Part shown: positions 63,826 through 64,000 of the stretch, piece by piece
How the letters are laid out: each line of letters opens with the position of its first letter
Numbering within the stretch: position 1 is the first letter of the stretch
Assembly: GCF_905175385.1 (NCBI RefSeq)
Contig: NZ_HG992750.1
Coordinates: forward strand, 496,001 to 560,000
Direction of reading: 5' to 3'
Source of the DNA: Vibrio sp. B1FLJ16
GTDB taxonomy: Bacteria; Pseudomonadota; Gammaproteobacteria; Enterobacterales; Vibrionaceae
Length of the DNA stretch: 64,000 bases
The notes under the pieces: generated by a model
The model's input: the letters and a program-made list of their open reading frames with translations, nothing else
Told to the model about the DNA's origin: nothing
The model's database searches: none
Position numbers and translations under genes: made by a program

Positions 63826-64000
63826 CTAGGCGGACTGGCTTGGTATTTCAACTACATTATTCGGGACTTGATCCAGCCCCCTTGCTGCTAACCACTTTTC
63901 CAGATTATCTGCGCCCCCAACGTATTCACCGTCAAGCCAAATTTGTGGCACAGTGACTGGCGTTTTCTCACCGATGATTGCTTTTACTTCCGGGATCATC
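63826..64000 (-). CDS. Glutaredoxin-like protein, 3' part
   Basis: Only the last 58 codons are inside the window. The visible part has Val-Pro-Gln-Ile-Trp-Leu-Asp-Gly-Glu-Tyr-Val-Gly-Gly, the cis-Pro and glutathione-binding region of glutaredoxins, followed by a helix and an unusual tail of about 18 residues. The Cys-X2-Cys motif would lie outside. It may be a glutaredoxin or a GrxA-like domain of a larger protein. Confidence 0.7.
   Translation of the reverse strand, partial: MIPEVKAIIGEKTPVTVPQIWLDGEYVGGADNLEKWLAARGLDQVPNNVVEIPSQSA

Noticed and set aside
63595..63891. Plus-strand 98-residue ORF near the right edge
   Set aside because: It overlaps the start of the Aer-like gene and the end of the glutaredoxin-like gene on the other strand, has no ribosome binding site and is composed of low-complexity hydrophobic residues at the start. 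It is treated as a shadow frame.
1..64000. CRISPR arrays, tRNA or rRNA genes and prophage
   Set aside because: No regular repeat-spacer pattern, no cloverleaf-like segment and no phage structural or integrase gene was found on reading both strands.

Overview
The window looks like a chromosomal segment of a marine gammaproteobacterium, most likely a Vibrio. Reasons are the moderate GC content, the gene families present (Aer-type chemoreceptor, HD-GYP, GGDEF and EAL signalling proteins, YnfM/YnfL pair, SorA-type sulfite oxidase) and two kinds of short palindromic MITE-like repeats with ends typical of vibrios. The species cannot be fixed from this sequence. No rRNA, tRNA, CRISPR array, prophage or complete insertion sequence was found.

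Layout. 1-2.4 kb: the 5' end of an exported protein and a Cache/GGDEF/EAL phosphodiesterase. 2.8-4.9 kb: DUF1852 (MesX) plus core methionine synthase (MesD). 5.4-14.9 kb: a run of small metabolic and redox genes (broken acyltransferase, SRAP protein, PepSY plus cytochrome b561, hotdog thioesterase, three GNATs, cytochrome c, SDR, CWC protein, ABM monooxygenase), ending in a divergent LysR/nitrilase pair. 14.9-23.2 kb: guanine deaminase, a MITE, two tandem 865-residue PilJ-N/PAS/GGDEF paralogues and a decayed DUF2798 gene. 23.2-30.8 kb: a DeoR regulator divergent from a four-carbon acid-sugar (threonate/erythronate type) catabolic cluster, with a GntP permease and a glycerate kinase. 30.9-36.1 kb: a MITE, a PEP-CTERM protein, glutamine-dependent NAD synthetase, and a DUF2798/MarR pair with two strong palindromic operators. 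36.4-39.5 kb: the AmmeMemoRadiSam trio and an AAA-type ATPase. 39.6-44.6 kb: metallophosphatase, YnfL/YnfM pair, cytosine deaminase and a DOPA-dioxygenase-like protein. 44.6-56.5 kb: ETF alpha/beta, ETF-quinone oxidoreductase, and a complete branched-chain-type ABC importer interleaved with two AMP-forming CoA ligases. 56.6-64 kb: TPMT-like methyltransferase, sulfite oxidase with diheme cytochrome, HD-GYP, a hypothetical protein, an Aer-like receptor and the 3' end of a glutaredoxin-like gene.

How the genes work together. The 44.6-56.5 kb block reads as one functional unit. The ABC importer takes up an organic acid, two ligases could make its CoA thioester, and ETF plus ETF-QO would pass electrons from acyl-CoA dehydrogenation to ubiquinone. 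Near-identical palindromes lie in front of both halves. The 24.3-30.8 kb cluster covers uptake, oxidation, isomerisation, phosphorylation and decarboxylation of tetronates to a triose phosphate.

A striking feature is that six otherwise well-conserved genes are each split by one single-base change, usually in a homopolymer, and a seventh locus (DUF2798 remnant) shows two or three more. Either the assembly carries uncorrected indel errors or the strain is losing genes by slippage. Readers should treat those frames with caution.
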